Source: Leptobrachium leishanense
Lineage: Eukaryota > Chordata > Amphibia > Anura > Megophryidae
Direction: 5' to 3'
Length of the DNA: 64,000 bases
Assembly: GCA_009667805.1 (NCBI GenBank)
Contig: CM019065.1
Location: 17,682,952 to 17,746,951, forward strand
Below the pieces are notes generated by a model. The model ran no database searches and was not told the origin of the DNA. It saw only the letters and a list, made by a program, of their open reading frames with translations. Made by a program: the position numbers and the translations under genes. Shown here in pieces: positions 1 to 11,314 of the stretch (positions are counted from its first letter, which is position 1; each line of letters starts with the position of its first letter).

Positions 1-186
1 ATTCACATCTCAGATGACTTCACAGAGCCAACGGTCACTGACCTGTTAATTGCTTCCTTGAGCAGGCTAGAAACTCAGGCATTGATTTACTAGGGCAGCT
101 GCGCAAAATGGCCACTGGCATCTATAGATATATAGATATACATCGATACAAACCTGTCTATCGATATCTAATCTACCACAGTCACT

Positions 187-522
187 GTGTTACATGTGTA
201 CAGGTGCATTCTGTATATAGTCACTGTTAAATGTTTACAGGCGCATTCTGTATATAGTCACTATGTTACACGTTTACAGGTGCCTTTTGTATATAGTCAC
301 GGTGTTACATGTTTACAGGTGCATTCTGTATATAGTCACTGTGTTACATGTTTACAGGTGCATTCTGTAGTCACTGTGTTACATGTTTACAGGTGCATTC
401 TGTATATAGTCACTGTTACATGTTTACAGGTGTATTCTGTATATAGTCACTATGTTACATGTTTACAGGAACATTCTGTATATAGTCACTGTTACATGTT
501 TACAGGTGCCTTCTGTATCGAG
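187..522. repeat. 39-bp satellite, short array A
   Basis: About nine units of a 37-39-bp repeat (core TACATGTTTACAGGTGCATT) lie in tandem. The same satellite forms the large array at 28.7-35.1 kb. Thirty-nine is a multiple of three, so the array stays open in frame and yields meaningless open frames. It ends at a LINE tail at about 520. Confidence 0.95.
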
Positions 523-1240
523 GTATGTTAATAGAGATCTCTTAAGGGACTTTAGACTGGGGGAAGATTTGATGGCGTCTGGGAGATTATTCCATAATTG
601 CGGTGCTCTGTAGGAAAATGAGGATCAAGCACTTTCTTTTTGTATTGTAAGTAAGGTGCTGGTCATGGATCGGAGATTATAAGATGAGGGAACTGCTGGG
701 GGAAGCAGTCTATTCAGGTAGGGTGGTAGCTTCTCAGAAAAGCTCTTAACCCTTTCACTGCTGAGGACGCGTGGGGAACGTCCTCATTGACTCCTAAGGA
801 AAGATAGGGGTTCCTTTGAACCCCGACTGATGGCTGCTAGCAGGCTCATGTTTGGTATCATTAGAAAGGCCAGAGCATGGCCTTTCCAATGATACCACAT
901 ATGACCATGTTTAAAGTAAAGGAAAAACAAAAATAATAATAATAAAATAAAAACATGTTTTTTTAAAGATGTGAAATGGCTCAGCAGTGAAGGGGTTAAA
1001 CACCAGGTGGGAAAGGTGAAGGGTGCATCTAGATTCCAGCGACGGCCAGTTTAGTTCTTTTATCATTTCACAATAGTGGGTCATGTAGTTACTTTGTAGC
1101 ACAAAGTGGCAGAATGAGTTATACAATGTAGTAAGTTTATGAAGGTGAGCTTGCGGGGCAGCTGCATACACTTCATTTGTTGTACAATCTGCTTTCTTAC
1201 CGCGGGGCTCAGGCAGGATTTGTTTCTTTACAGGGCACCT
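515..1240 (-). mobile_element. LINE 3' fragment (CR1/L2-like), interrupted by a MITE
   Basis: On the minus strand the sequence resembles the C-terminal end of a non-LTR reverse transcriptase polyprotein (WNSLPxxIKxSPSLK type), followed by the 39-bp satellite. The same segment occurs at 35140-35560. The 5' limit near 1240 is approximate. A 246-bp element at 750-995 interrupts it. Confidence 0.7.
750..995. mobile_element. piggyBac-like MITE with TTAA target sites
   Basis: Terminal inverted repeats CCCTTTCACTGCTGAG and CTCAGCAGTGAAGGGG flank 246 bp, with TTAA on both sides (746-749, 996-999). The related LINE copy near 35381 has a single TTAA at the same place, which is an empty site. The interior has a hairpin GGTATCATTAGAAAGGCC with its complement. 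CCCTTT ends plus TTAA point to piggyBac; Kolobok is the alternative. Confidence 0.85.
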
Positions 1241-1874
1241 AGTAAGCGGTAAAGTTTAGATGAGAGTTTTTCGAGGTTTTTTTTTTGTGGGGGCCAAAGG
1301 ATAGATTTTGGTCTAACCACATACCTAGATATTTTAAGAGAAGTGACTGTGGTCAGCGTGCCAGTTGATTTTGTCCAAACACATAGATGGGGCGTTTGCA
1401 ATTTGTGTAGTTTAGGTTCTGTTCCAAAGAGCATCGTAACCATTTTGTCCTGTCGGAGATATTACAGGTAAGAAATTTATACGAGATATAAACATCAATC
1501 GTCTATATTTCTCAGTTCTCCTAAATTCTTTTATTGTACGTGTTTTGCTTTAAAAAATAAAACCAACCAGCTTAGATAAAAATCTATATATTTATTACGT
1601 ATACAAAATTGATTTAATCTCACAACATAATCAAAGATTTATAAAACACCAAATCCATCAGCATACAGATTTCTAGCTTTTTAGCTTTCTAGCTTTTTAA
1701 TTTACATATCCTGTTAGTAACTATACATAGATGGTTAGTTCACTTAATAACTTAAAGAAAACAATTAACATGTATTCCCAGCAAACCAATATTTAAAACA
1801 AGCTAGTATCTTATATATATATATACACCTCTCTCTTATGCTACTTGGATCAACAAAAGATGAGCTATCACTTA
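1241..1874. other. AT-rich non-coding DNA
   Basis: No gene or clear element is seen. The stretch is AT-rich from about 1490, with short TA runs. The minus-strand open frame at 1228-1443 has no recognisable domain. Confidence 0.5.
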
Positions 1875-2783
1875 CAGGGTTATCCAAAGAGATTCGAAAA
1901 GTCACTGCATGTTCGGTGACTTTTCGTTCTCTTCAATTCGGTTCCTTTTGCCGATCCCATTTCGGTGACCCTGCGGTGTATTCAGCAAACACCACAGGGT
2001 CCCCGAATTGCAGGGAAAAGCTGCCGCAAACCTGACGAAAACTAACCGAATGCACGCTGAAAACAAGCAAAAACATCTGGATTAACCTTCGAAAAACCCG
2101 AACAGGAGCCGAACAGGAGCCGAAAAGGAGCCGAATCACACAGAGCCGAAGCAGCTGTGACGTAGAGGAGGCAGTGAATAAATTAGAAAAACCATTTGTA
2201 TGAATCTGGGAAAAAGAAACACTGTTTGCAAAGAAACTACTAAGCGAAAATGTCTGAAATTTTCACAGGAGGTCCAGGGATGATAATAAAGAGGGCTGTT
2301 ACAAAAAAAATAAGCAAACTGAAAAAAAAAAAAAAAAAAAATCGACTTTTAATTTTTTTTTAAAAAATTCAGAAAAATGCTTAAACTATCCTAAAAAATC
2401 TATAATAAAGAGACTTTTTGCTGCAGAATTTTATAATGAACGGTTTATTAGATATTGAATTAAAACGGGAATATTTTTAACATTGAAGTCTATGGGATTC
2501 TCCTGAATAAATTTGCCGAATTAAACCACCGAATGGCAGGGCATTTCGGGAACCTTTCACTGCTGGTTTGTGTTCTCTGAATAGCCGAAGCAGTGCATTT
2601 TCATGGGGATTTCACTGCCCTCGAACAGGCACCGAACAGGCACCGTATGATCAGGCAATTCGCCAGGATTTGGCGAATTGCCTGCTCTCTGGATAGCCGA
2701 ATGGCCAGGAAAGGTAACCGAACGCTGATTTTCAGCGTTCGGTTACCTTTCTCAAGCAATTCGGATCTCTTTGGATAACCCTG
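1875..2783. mobile_element. 909-bp non-autonomous DNA transposon with long TIRs
   Basis: The ends are CAGGGTTATCCAAAGAGAT and ATCTCTTTGGATAACCCTG, flanked by TTA at 1872-1874 and 2784-2786. Inside are further palindromes, including a near-perfect hairpin at 2714-2748. There is no transposase. The 3-bp TTA duplication suggests the PIF/Harbinger group, but CAGGG ends are unusual for it, so the superfamily is open. Confidence 0.8.
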
Positions 2784-2786
2784 TTA

Positions 2787-4340
2787 TTCTTCTAGAATGA
2801 TAAGTAAGAAAACTTATTTAGTGAATCCTCCCCTAATATCGAGAATTAATCTTCTAATCTTCTGCTTGTTATATTTGGGTTATATAATTCCTTGCTTAAT
2901 TACTTCAATCACAGTAACTTCCAAATTCAATATATATTTTTGTATATCATTGCAACAAATACTTTAGGATAAAATCCTTATACCAGATTCTTCTTTATAT
3001 CTCTATCTACAGATTAGAAATATTTTTGAAGATTCCAGGTCTAACAGTACCTGAAATAAATTTCAGTCTATATCTATTGCGAGATACACACCCATATATA
3101 TATATTACATTAATGCCACTATTTGCTTTCATACATTACCTGTCCAAAATCTGGATTCAGCGTTTCTGCAGTCTTCTTACAGCAACAATAACTTCTTTGT
3201 ATTTAATATATTGTCTTGGAATATATGAGAGTATTTAGAAGATGTTATATCTTAGTTTCTATGTTTCTTTGTGAGAGTATCTTTCTTTTAGCATCTCCTT
3301 GGTATAAGGGAGAGATATAAGTCAATGCATAAGAATTAGGAATATGTGTATTCCCATGAGGGAGAATTTAGGTGTGGTCTTAATTGAAATGATATGTAAT
3401 ATCCTGGAATCAATGCATTGTGTGTCGTGTCCTGAAATGATCTGAATGAATGCTTGAACAGTACATGGCCAGTTATAGGGGATTTTTACGTCACTCATTT
3501 AACTACCTCCTAATTTAAATATAATATTGTCTTATAAGGGGTTCAAAACTGTTCACCTTTACTTACACCACAAGATGGCAGTGTTGCTTTTCAAATAAAA
3601 AATATTAAAAATTAATTTGAAACATGTGACGGGGTCGAAGATCAATCTCTCTCTTATCAATTAGAACAGAAGACCTCATATTCAATCCTAGACTTTGGGT
3701 CTCTCCTGTCATTTTTGATTTAATATTTTTCTCTCCTAGCCACTTCAAAATTGTCTTATCAGTTACACTTTACTTTTCCATTAATCGACAGAGAATATTT
3801 CTATTCTTCAGTTAAACAACTTATTTCTATCCTTCAGTAATTATACAGTTATATAGTTCTACACTCTTCAAAATATTTTTTAATACACCATTTTACTGTG
3901 CTCCTAATATAGAATATATATATTGATAAGAATATATTTTTGTGGATAGCATAGATATACTTGCATATATTTTAAACCTTAAATATGTTTCTATACCAAA
4001 AAGAAAAATATCTTTAATTCAAAGAAAACAGACCAATAAATTTAAATATGACATGTCTGGCACTTAGGCTCGGCATATATCATATAAAGACATTTCATAG
4101 TCTAGCAATTAGACATACATACATGTTTACCTTGATGAACTTATGTAAAAAAAATCCTGAGTTCATTCTAAAACTAGGCGAAAGTTGAGAAAGACTTTAC
4201 ATTAAACAAGATGGCTACAGGCATCCATTTTGTGAAAATACCTGACAGTCCATATTTAGAAAAAGTTTGTTATCTTTGATCCACTTTTCTACCTGTGAAT
4301 TGTTCTTGCAGCACGGCCTCCAGCTGCGGGAGATTTGGTT
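2787..4340. other. AT-rich DNA, no recognised gene
   Basis: This is mostly AT-rich sequence without a convincing open frame, exon or repeat end. The 70-residue frame at 3026-3238 shows no domain. No match to the missing early exons of gene 1 was found here. Confidence 0.5.
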
Positions 4341-4344
4341 TGGA

Positions 4345-4560
4345 AATATGGAAGATACAGGAAGTGAGATCACTTCAGGAGTAAATAAAAATCGGGTATG
4401 CATAAAATCTGACGTTTTGGCTCCTAAGAGCCTTTATCAAGGAATATGGAATTAAAAAACCCTTAGGAGCTGAAAGTCGGATTTTATGCATACCCTAAAC
4501 TTTGCTTATTTTACAAGTCCTTGGGTGTTCCCACTTCCTGTACCTTCCATATACATTATT
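4345..4560. repeat. Foldback repeat carrying the hairpin-AAACG motif
   Basis: Two diverged copies of one sequence lie head to head: GGAAGATACAGGAAGTG at about 4352 answers CACTTCCTGTACCTTCC at about 4531, and both arms contain ATTTTATGCATACCC or its complement. On the minus strand 4411-4440 reads GATAAAGG, stem GGCTC/GAGCC, then AAAACGTC. Confidence 0.7.
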
Positions 4561-5269
4561 TTTTATTTCTTTTTTAAGGAATGCGTGAGGGGACGAAAAC
4601 CCTCAAGCTGTAGTGTAACGGCTCGAGCGCGGTGCTTATTTTTTAAGCACCCTATTCCATCCAAGAAGCAAGCTCAGTTTGCGACTCTAATTTGCGCCAG
4701 GTTACTGTACATTAGTGTATCCTATACTTTGTACGGGAGATGCTAATGTAGCCCGAGCAGATGGAGAACGAGCTATACCAACCAACACATTCTCCATCTG
4801 CGTCTTACTTGTTTTTGAAAAGCCTGACGTGTTTCAGACCATGGCGTTGACATATAAATCTAACCCCACCTAAGAATGCCATATTCATCTCAGATCCTTC
4901 AGTGGTGAGAATAGAAACATAGAAAAATGTCGGCAGATAAGAACCTTTTGGCCCATCTAGTCTGCCCAATTACATGGATACTTTACCTGGATTTATCTTT
5001 TGTTTAGGATAGCCTTATGCCCAGTGGCGTCACTAGGGTTGGTGTCACCCGGTGCGGTAACTTATGGTGTCACCCCCCCCCCCCCGAGTTTTAAAGATTT
5101 TTTTTTTTAACTACTCTTACTCCTAAAATCAGTACTCCCATATAACACTGAATGCTCATACACACAGCGCACATTACTGTGAGGTTTATTGCTGTGGAGC
5201 TCTCTCATATGCTCACACAAATTTTTTCAACTGCCAGCAAGTACGTTGCCTGTTCGAAGGCAGTGAAAG

Positions 5270-5685
5270 CACACATGGATATATATTGCCCCCAGCAGCT
5301 CTGGATATATATTGTCCCCAGCTCACATATGGATATATTGCCCCAGTTCACAGTTATATATTGCCCCCAGCAGCTCACCCATGGATATATATTGCGCCTC
5401 AGCTCACATATGGATATATTGCGCCTCAGCTCACATATGGATATATTGCGCCTCAGCTCACACATGGATATACTGCCCCAGACCAGCTCACACATGGATA
5501 TTGCCCCAGCTCTCATGGATACTGCCCCCAGCACACATGGATATACTGCCCCAGCTCCTCTCATGGATATACTGCCCCAGCTCCTCTCATGGATATACTG
5601 CCCCAGCTCCTCTCATGGATATACTGCCCCAGCTCCTCTCATGGATATACTGCCCCAGCTCCTCTCATGGATATACTGGGGCTAT
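5270..5685. repeat. Minisatellite inside hAT-1 (ATGGATATACTGCCCC type)
   Basis: Units of about 23-29 bp built on CTCATGGATATACTGCCCC are repeated some 16 times, more uniform to the right. The same core fills the interior of hAT-3 at 36780-37590. The frames it opens on both strands are not genes. Confidence 0.92.
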
Positions 5686-5749
5686 CCTAAACAAAAGATA
5701 AATCCAGGTAAAGTATCCATGTAATTGGGAGACTAGATCTTTTCCTTCC

Positions 5750-6330
5750 AAACGGACCCCTCTTTTCATCTCACCCCCACTCTCTTCATTTCATTCCAAC
5801 CCCCACCTCTCCTTATTAAATTCCAACCCCCCACCCTCTTCGTTTCATTACAACCCCCACCCTCTTCGTTTCATTACAACCCCCACCCTCCCCTTATTAA
5901 ATTCCAACCCCCCACCCTCTCCATTTCATTCCAACCTCCCACCCTCTCCATATTAAATTCAAAGCCCCCCACCCTCTCCATATTAAATTCAAAGCCCCCC
6001 ACCCTCTCCATATTAAATTCCAACCCCCCACCCTCTCCATAATAAATGCAAAGCCCCCCACCCTCTCCATAATAAATGCAAAGCCCCCCACCCTCTCCAT
6101 AATAAATGCAAAGCCCCCCACCCTCTCCATGTTAAATTCAAAGCCCCCACCCTCTCCATATTAAATTCAAAGCCCCCCACCCTCTCCATATTAAATTCAA
6201 AGCCCCCACCCTCTCCATTTCATTACAACCCCCACCCTCTCTATATTAAAAATTCAAAGCCCCCACCTATCTTTATTAAATTCCAACCCCCCCCCACTCT
6301 CTCCTGATTTCATTCAAACCCCCCACTCTT
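5750..6330. repeat. Second minisatellite inside hAT-1
   Basis: Roughly 20 units of about 29-30 bp with the core CCCACCCTCTCCATATTAAA lie in tandem. C-runs vary in length between units. Confidence 0.9.
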
Positions 6331-7528
6331 TTTGTTTCAACCCCCCTGTCAGTTTTTGGAGACAGGGGGGGGCTCAAGTAGAGCAAGCGGCCAGCAGGGG
6401 AAGGAGGGGCCCAGGGACTCCCAGCATACTCCTTCCGATGATGGGCAGAGAGGGACCGGGCCTGGCGGGTAACGAGGACAGGAGGCAGGGAATGGTCGGG
6501 TGTATGTGACATTCCCCGGAGCTCCCGGGGGAAGGGGTGCCGCTGCTTACCATCTGGGAGGGTTGCTGCTTGCTCCACGGTCATAGCCCAGCTCCTCCTC
6601 TTGCAAGCTCAGGCGTGTGAGGCGACAGGGCTGTCAGGGTGGCACGGAAGGATCAGTCACATCGCGCCACCTCTCTCCTCAGTGGCATCTGCGTGGTGGA
6701 GACGGAGTGCTTGGGGGGAAGTGACGTTATATCACTTCCTCCCAGCGCAGACAGTAATAGCTGCGCGTGAACGCTTGGCTGCGGGGTTTTTTCAGAACAT
6801 GGGGGCGGCGGGTCCCACTAGATACCCCACTGGGTGTCACCCTAAAGGCGGGTGTCACCTGGTGCGGGCCGCACCCCCCGCCCCCACGTTACGACGCCAC
6901 TGCTTATGCCTATCCCATGCTTGCTTAAATTCAATTACTGTTTTGGCCTCTACCACTTCTACTGGAAGACTGTTCCATGTATCCATCACCCTCTCAGTAA
7001 AATAATGCTTTCTGATGTTACTTTTAAACCTTTGCCCCTCTAATCTAAGACTATGTCCTCTTGTTTTGCTACTTTGTTTCCTTTTAAATATACTCCCTTC
7101 CTCTACCTTGTGGATTCCCTTTACGTATTTAAATGTTTCTATCATATCTCCTCTGTCTCGTCTTTTTTCCAAGCTGTACATGTTAAGATCATTAAGCCTT
7201 TCCTGGTAACTTTTCTCCTTCAAGCTGTACACCATTTTAGTAGCCCTTCTCTGAGCTCTCTCTAAGATGTCTATATCCTTCTGGAGAATGGCACGATCCA
7301 CCCCTTCCTCACTCTTCAGGCAGAGGTACACTGCGAACAAATAGTTCCCAGTGTTCCTCTATACTGTATATCCCTCCGCAACCCCAGCTGGATCTCATTG
7401 CTCCTTCATCTTCATGGAGTCAGATGGACTCCTGGAGCAGATTAAAAGAATGTTAAATAATAATATAATGTTAATAATATGTCAAATTATATGATTTGCT
7501 CATGAATGATTCGTTTCATGTTTATCAG

Positions 7529-7673
7529 GTCGGAGCTCCAGGCATGCTGCGATGCTGCCAGATATTTCCTGGTCACGCAGGAAAACACTCAGATAGGAGA
7601 CAACATCACCTACGAAACACAAAAGAGTCGACAAATTGTGGTGACCAAAACACTTCATAACATGCTTCCCAAG
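7529..7673 (+). CDS. st8sia6: Gene 1 exon (family exon 3): start of the lumenal catalytic domain
   Basis: The reading frame gives (R/K)SELQACCDAARYF and ends at LHNMLPK. The paired cysteines and the NIT glycosylation site (in GDNITYE) sit where ST8SIA6-type proteins have CCDA and a matching NxS/T site. A pyrimidine-poor but valid AG precedes 7529 and GTATGT follows 7673. The exon is 145 bases: one base completes a split codon and 48 codons follow. It therefore expects a preceding exon ending with two spare bases, which is how gene 2 exon 2 at 58399-58476 ends. The open frame running upstream of 7529 is intron. Confidence 0.88.
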
Positions 7674-8152
7674 GTATGTCTAGCACACCCCTAAATGTTC
7701 CTGCACCTCCCTGTGTAATAAAGGTCTATAAACATCTGAGGGGTCTTCACGGCCAAGTTCTTCATGCTTGGCATCTGTGGTCATTTAATTGCATAGTTAT
7801 GCAGGTCCTGAGAATCTCAGGGGTACAAAGTGCACCTTCTTCTCTGAGCTCATATCTCCTAGAATGAAGTCCTGCACTTTACATTATATGCAGGTATTTT
7901 CCAAGTACCTTCATTTTTCATGAATGAAGCTACTGGTGGTTGTGTTGCTTGATTCATAGGCTCTGTGATTACCAATCCCTTCAAGGCACTGGAATGGCGT
8001 TGTAGCTATATTATCTGTATTTGTTGTGTATTTTGTATTATTTTCATACTTCAAACTAGATAGAAGATTTAGAAAGTTTTTCGCGGCACCATAACATCTT
8101 CATGGTATCAGAGTGGTTATAGTGCAAGGACTCACCGAAACTATCTAGACTT

Positions 8153-8530
8153 CATATTATTATTATTTATTTATAAAGCGCCAGCATATTCCGCAGCGCT
8201 GTACAATAAGCACAGTATAGACAGGGTTACAATACATTGAACAACATTTGACAAACAGTACAGGAGGAGATGAGGGCCCTATTCCCGTAGGAACTCACAA
8301 TCTGGGAGGGTTGGGGTTGGAAACAGGAGGAGAGGACTGTAAGGTGAGAGTGATTGATGGTTGCGTCAGTGAGTTGGGTGGTAGGCTTCCCTAAATAGGA
8401 ATGTTTTCAGGGAGCGTTTGAAGGAAGAGAAGTTAGGGGAAAGTCTGACAGCACGAGGGAGAGCGTTCCAGAGAGTGGGGCAGAGAGGAGGAGAGAAAAG
8501 GGCAGCAAAGACAGAAGCAGGTGGTGATGT
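8153..8530 (-). mobile_element. L2-like LINE 3' fragment
   Basis: On the minus strand this encodes the end of a reverse transcriptase polyprotein (RLSPNFSSFKRSLKTFLF) and a 3' tail ending in GCGCTTTATAAATAAA and short AAT repeats. Copies lie at 41580, 44552 and 59240. It sits in the intron between the first two visible gene 1 exons. Confidence 0.8.
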
Positions 8531-9602
8531 TTATAATTGGGGTATCTAGACTCCACCCACATCATGGACAAGCCACGCCCCTGAGCATTTTAACTCCTCA
8601 GAAAAAGAGGAAAGACGGGACATAGACAGAGCTAGTACGTGTCTGATGCTCAGAGACAGAGCAGAGAACCAGGCTTCGATCTGAGGATTCTGCTTTGAAG
8701 TTGCCATCTGCCAGGGATTGGGGAAAAAAAACACGCCTTAACAGTTTCTTTCTTTAACCCTTTCGCTGAAGATGACATGTGGGGGACGTCATGGAGTGTC
8801 TCGGCTGTATACGGAGGGTGTCCATTTCTGTCCGGAGACCCCCTCCTGGTGCACTGACGTCAGTTTCATACGCCCCCTTGGCAAAGCCAGAAGAGAGGCT
8901 GAAAGGGCGTGGTCTTTGGACCCCTCTCCCTCCCGATTGGGAGGATATACAGAAAAAAGAAAAGCATCACTGGAAAGGTTACAGTCTGGCCTTTCCAGTG
9001 ATGCCTCTTTTTAACCCCTTAGGTGCCAGTTCGCGATCCAGTGCTGAATTAGAGATTTTTCTTACATATGTATTCTTTTTTTCACAAGTATATGTAACCA
9101 CCCTAACCCTTGTGCGGCTACTCTCGTATTGTACTCTGGTTTGTGTATAAATGAGACCGGTCACATGGATCACAGCTATTGAAGGGTTTATTCTGGTGGA
9201 TCAGCATAGACGTATAGCTGAATATAACAAATAAAGTACCTCAATGAGTGACGAGTAATATTCGCACTATGATGTTCCACCTTCCCCATTTGTTTTGTGA
9301 TAATGAGAGGATTTTGAGCACTTGTGATAAAAATGTTTTGTTCTTTTGTTGTCCCTTTTTCTCTGCCCTGCCTCGTCACACCATAGTGTATCTCCAAGCC
9401 TTTGTGAATATCCAGCCTTGTTACCCCATAGTGTATCTGCTAGCCTTTGTGACTACTCCAACTTGAAAAAAGTCATGAGACTGAAACGTCACTGTTGTTC
9501 TGAAGTGTATACTCCAAAACCCCATGTACTTTATTTAATAAAAGTTCCAGGTATTTAATTAAAAGTGATAAAATTATAACAATTGATTTGTTCCCTCCAC
9601 AG
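8531..9602. other. Intron with small repeats
   Basis: A TTAACCCTTTCGCTGAAGA end at 8754 with a hairpin near 8960-9005 (GGCCTTTCCAGTGATGC) looks like a relic of the piggyBac-like family, but a matching right end is not visible. At 9375-9450 a roughly 45-bp unit with ATAGTGTATCT is duplicated. At 9463-9490 a small hairpin is followed by GAAACGTC. Confidence 0.5.
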
Positions 9603-9712
9603 ACCTCGTTCTTTAATAAGCCAATCAGAAGCTGCGCTGTGGTGGGGAATGGGGGCATTTTACGAAACAGCTGTTGTGGCGCTGAAATCGACCGAGCGGA
9701 CTATGTATTCAG
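9603..9712 (+). CDS. st8sia6: Gene 1 exon (family exon 4): first half of sialylmotif L
   Basis: The exon encodes TSFFNKPIRSCAVVGNGG followed by ILRNSCCGAEIDRADYVFR. CAVVGNGG is the CMP-sialic-acid binding L motif with its structural cysteine, and xCGxEID is standard for the ST8 group. The acceptor is CTCCACAG and the donor is AG/GTAACT. Its 110 bases end in phase 2 and the AG left over is completed to arginine by the next exon at 25455. The downstream intron is 15.7 kb. Confidence 0.92.
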
Positions 9713-10054
9713 GTAACTGATCCGACGGGAGAAGAAAAACCACAAGGACTCATAGCCAAGTCATCCTGTGAAAGAAGGGGTGGGAAACCATTCGGCAAAA
9801 CCTCAACCAAGAGAAATTAATTGGAATTTAAAAAACAACTTTATTAGTAAATACAATCACTAATCACAGCGACACAAAAACCGGTAGTTTAGTGATTTTA
9901 TTGTATTTATGATGTTGTACATTTACTGATAAAGTTTCATTTTTTTATTTGTATTCCAATCATTGTTTTTTTTCTTTTTCCTTTATCGAGGTTCCTTTTG
10001 CTCAGTGGTTTCCCACTTGGTAATCTGTGTTTTTCTTCTCTTTTCTAGGTATTA

Positions 10055-10473
10055 GGCTAGGGTCAGACGAACGCATTTTTCGCATCGTCTGTAAAAAAAG
10101 TACGTCCGAACGCATGGATGTATTTTTTCACGGAATACGCGTTAGCAGTCATACGATGCGCTATTTCGGCCGTGATTTTTTACGGATCCAAACCAGCAAA
10201 CTTTGGGTGTCTGGACGTTATGTTGGCCGGACATGAGCAGTGTCTGACGTCTCCTAATCACGCCGCACACAGGCCGCTACACGGACGCAGCGCACTCTGT
10301 ACATCAGTACTAGCAGTTCAACATTCTTGCGAAAATGCGTTTGTTTCCGCGCCCGTACTTTCGTGCGCCCGTACTTCGTGTGTGGGCCTGTGTTGGACGT
10401 CATTTGCTGCTACCACGGCAGTAATAAAGTGCTGCTAAAGGCACGTTCGCACTGCGTTCGTCTGACCCCAGCC
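10055..10473. mobile_element. PIF/Harbinger-like MITE, 419 bp
   Basis: The ends GGCTAGGGTCAGACGAACGC and GCGTTCGTCTGACCCCAGCC are inverted repeats with one mismatch, flanked by TTA at 10052-10054 and 10474-10476. GG-starting ends with a TWA target fit Harbinger. The interior is CpG-rich and non-coding. Confidence 0.8.
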
Positions 10474-10679
10474 TTAGACATGTGCACAGCGGTATCTTTC
10501 ATTTCGGTTCTTTTCAGGCCGTGGGGTTTCATTTCAAATCGATTCCCCTTTCGTTTTGGATCATTTTGGAACGTTAGCGATCCGTTCTTTCGGACCGATT
10601 CGAAATTTTGGATCGATTCGCTTCCATTTTATAATGATTAAAAACAATAAGTGTAAAAAAAAAAAAAAGAAAGATACAG

Positions 10680-10912
10680 GGTGAGATGTCCCCATTAACC
10701 CTTTGCTGGGACATACGCTGTGCCCTGTGAGATGTCCAATGCCCATTAACCCTTTGCTGGGACATACGCTGTGCCCTGTGAGATGTCCAATGCCCATTAA
10801 CCCTTTGCTGGGACATACGTTGTGCCCTGTGAGATGTCCAATGCCCATTAACCCTTTGCTGGGACATACGCTGTGCCCTGTGAGATGTCCAATGCCCATT
10901 AACCCTTTGCTT
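10680..10912. repeat. 51-bp minisatellite
   Basis: Four to five units of 51 bp containing CATTAACCCTTTGCTGGGAC and GTGAGATGTCCAATGC are nearly identical. Because 51 is divisible by three, long frames open on both strands; none is a gene. Confidence 0.93.
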
Positions 10913-11314
10913 GGGGGACACACACCGACACTGACAGAGCCACTCAGACAATGACAAAGACACAGAGGCACACAGACAATGACAAAGACACTGGGCACTC
11001 CAATTCACAATAACGTCATTTAATGGGGTATTAGCAAAGTTTCAACTGTGAACCAGCCTTTTTCAACACACACAGACAGACAATGGCAAAGACACCGACA
11101 GAAGCAAAGACACTAAGACAATGAGAGAGACACAGACATAATTACAAAGACACTGAAAGACATAGACATTAAGAAAGACACAAAGGGGGGGGCAGCGGCA
11201 CATGGAAGACGTGTGCCGAGTCTGCTCCTGCATTACCCGGCGGATAACAGCGGATATCTGTAACCCACAACATTTATTCCAACCTCCGAGTGTACCCTGA
11301 GGTTGGGTGACACG

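Larger units (their letters stand above)
5022..6902. mobile_element. hAT-1, non-autonomous, 1881 bp
   Basis: The ends CAGTGGCGTC and GACGCCACTG are perfect 10-bp inverted repeats, and CTTATGCC is duplicated exactly at 5014-5021 and 6903-6910. An 8-bp duplication with CAGTGGCG ends defines hAT. There is no transposase. The interior holds two minisatellites (about 5270-5680 and 5750-6330) and a GC-rich block. The copy at 60421-61352 has the same ends and left interior but no minisatellite. Confidence 0.93.
4914..7290 (-). mobile_element. CR1-type LINE 3' end, split by a hAT element
   Basis: On the minus strand the frame below 7290 encodes the C-terminal reverse transcriptase region (LQKDIDILERAQRRATK to EFKQAWDRHK). 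After the hAT at 5022-6902 the LINE resumes at 5013 and ends at 4914 in TTTCTATG-type short repeats, the hallmark of CR1 3' ends. Two other copies of the same tail lie at 24540-25400 and 42713-43578. It is 5'-truncated near 7290 and lacks endonuclease and catalytic RT segments. Confidence 0.85.

Noticed and set aside
187..522. CRISPR-like array
   Set aside because: Units are contiguous without unique spacers, and the DNA is vertebrate.
4296..4400. Possible early exon of gene 1 after CTTGCAG at 4311
   Set aside because: The segment is half of an inverted repeat whose other arm lies at 4470-4556, and its translation does not resemble a sialyltransferase stem.
8758..9010. Complete piggyBac-like MITE
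   Set aside because: A left end TTAACCCTTTCGCTG is present, but the TTAACCCC at 9011 is in the same orientation, not inverted, so no paired ends can be shown.
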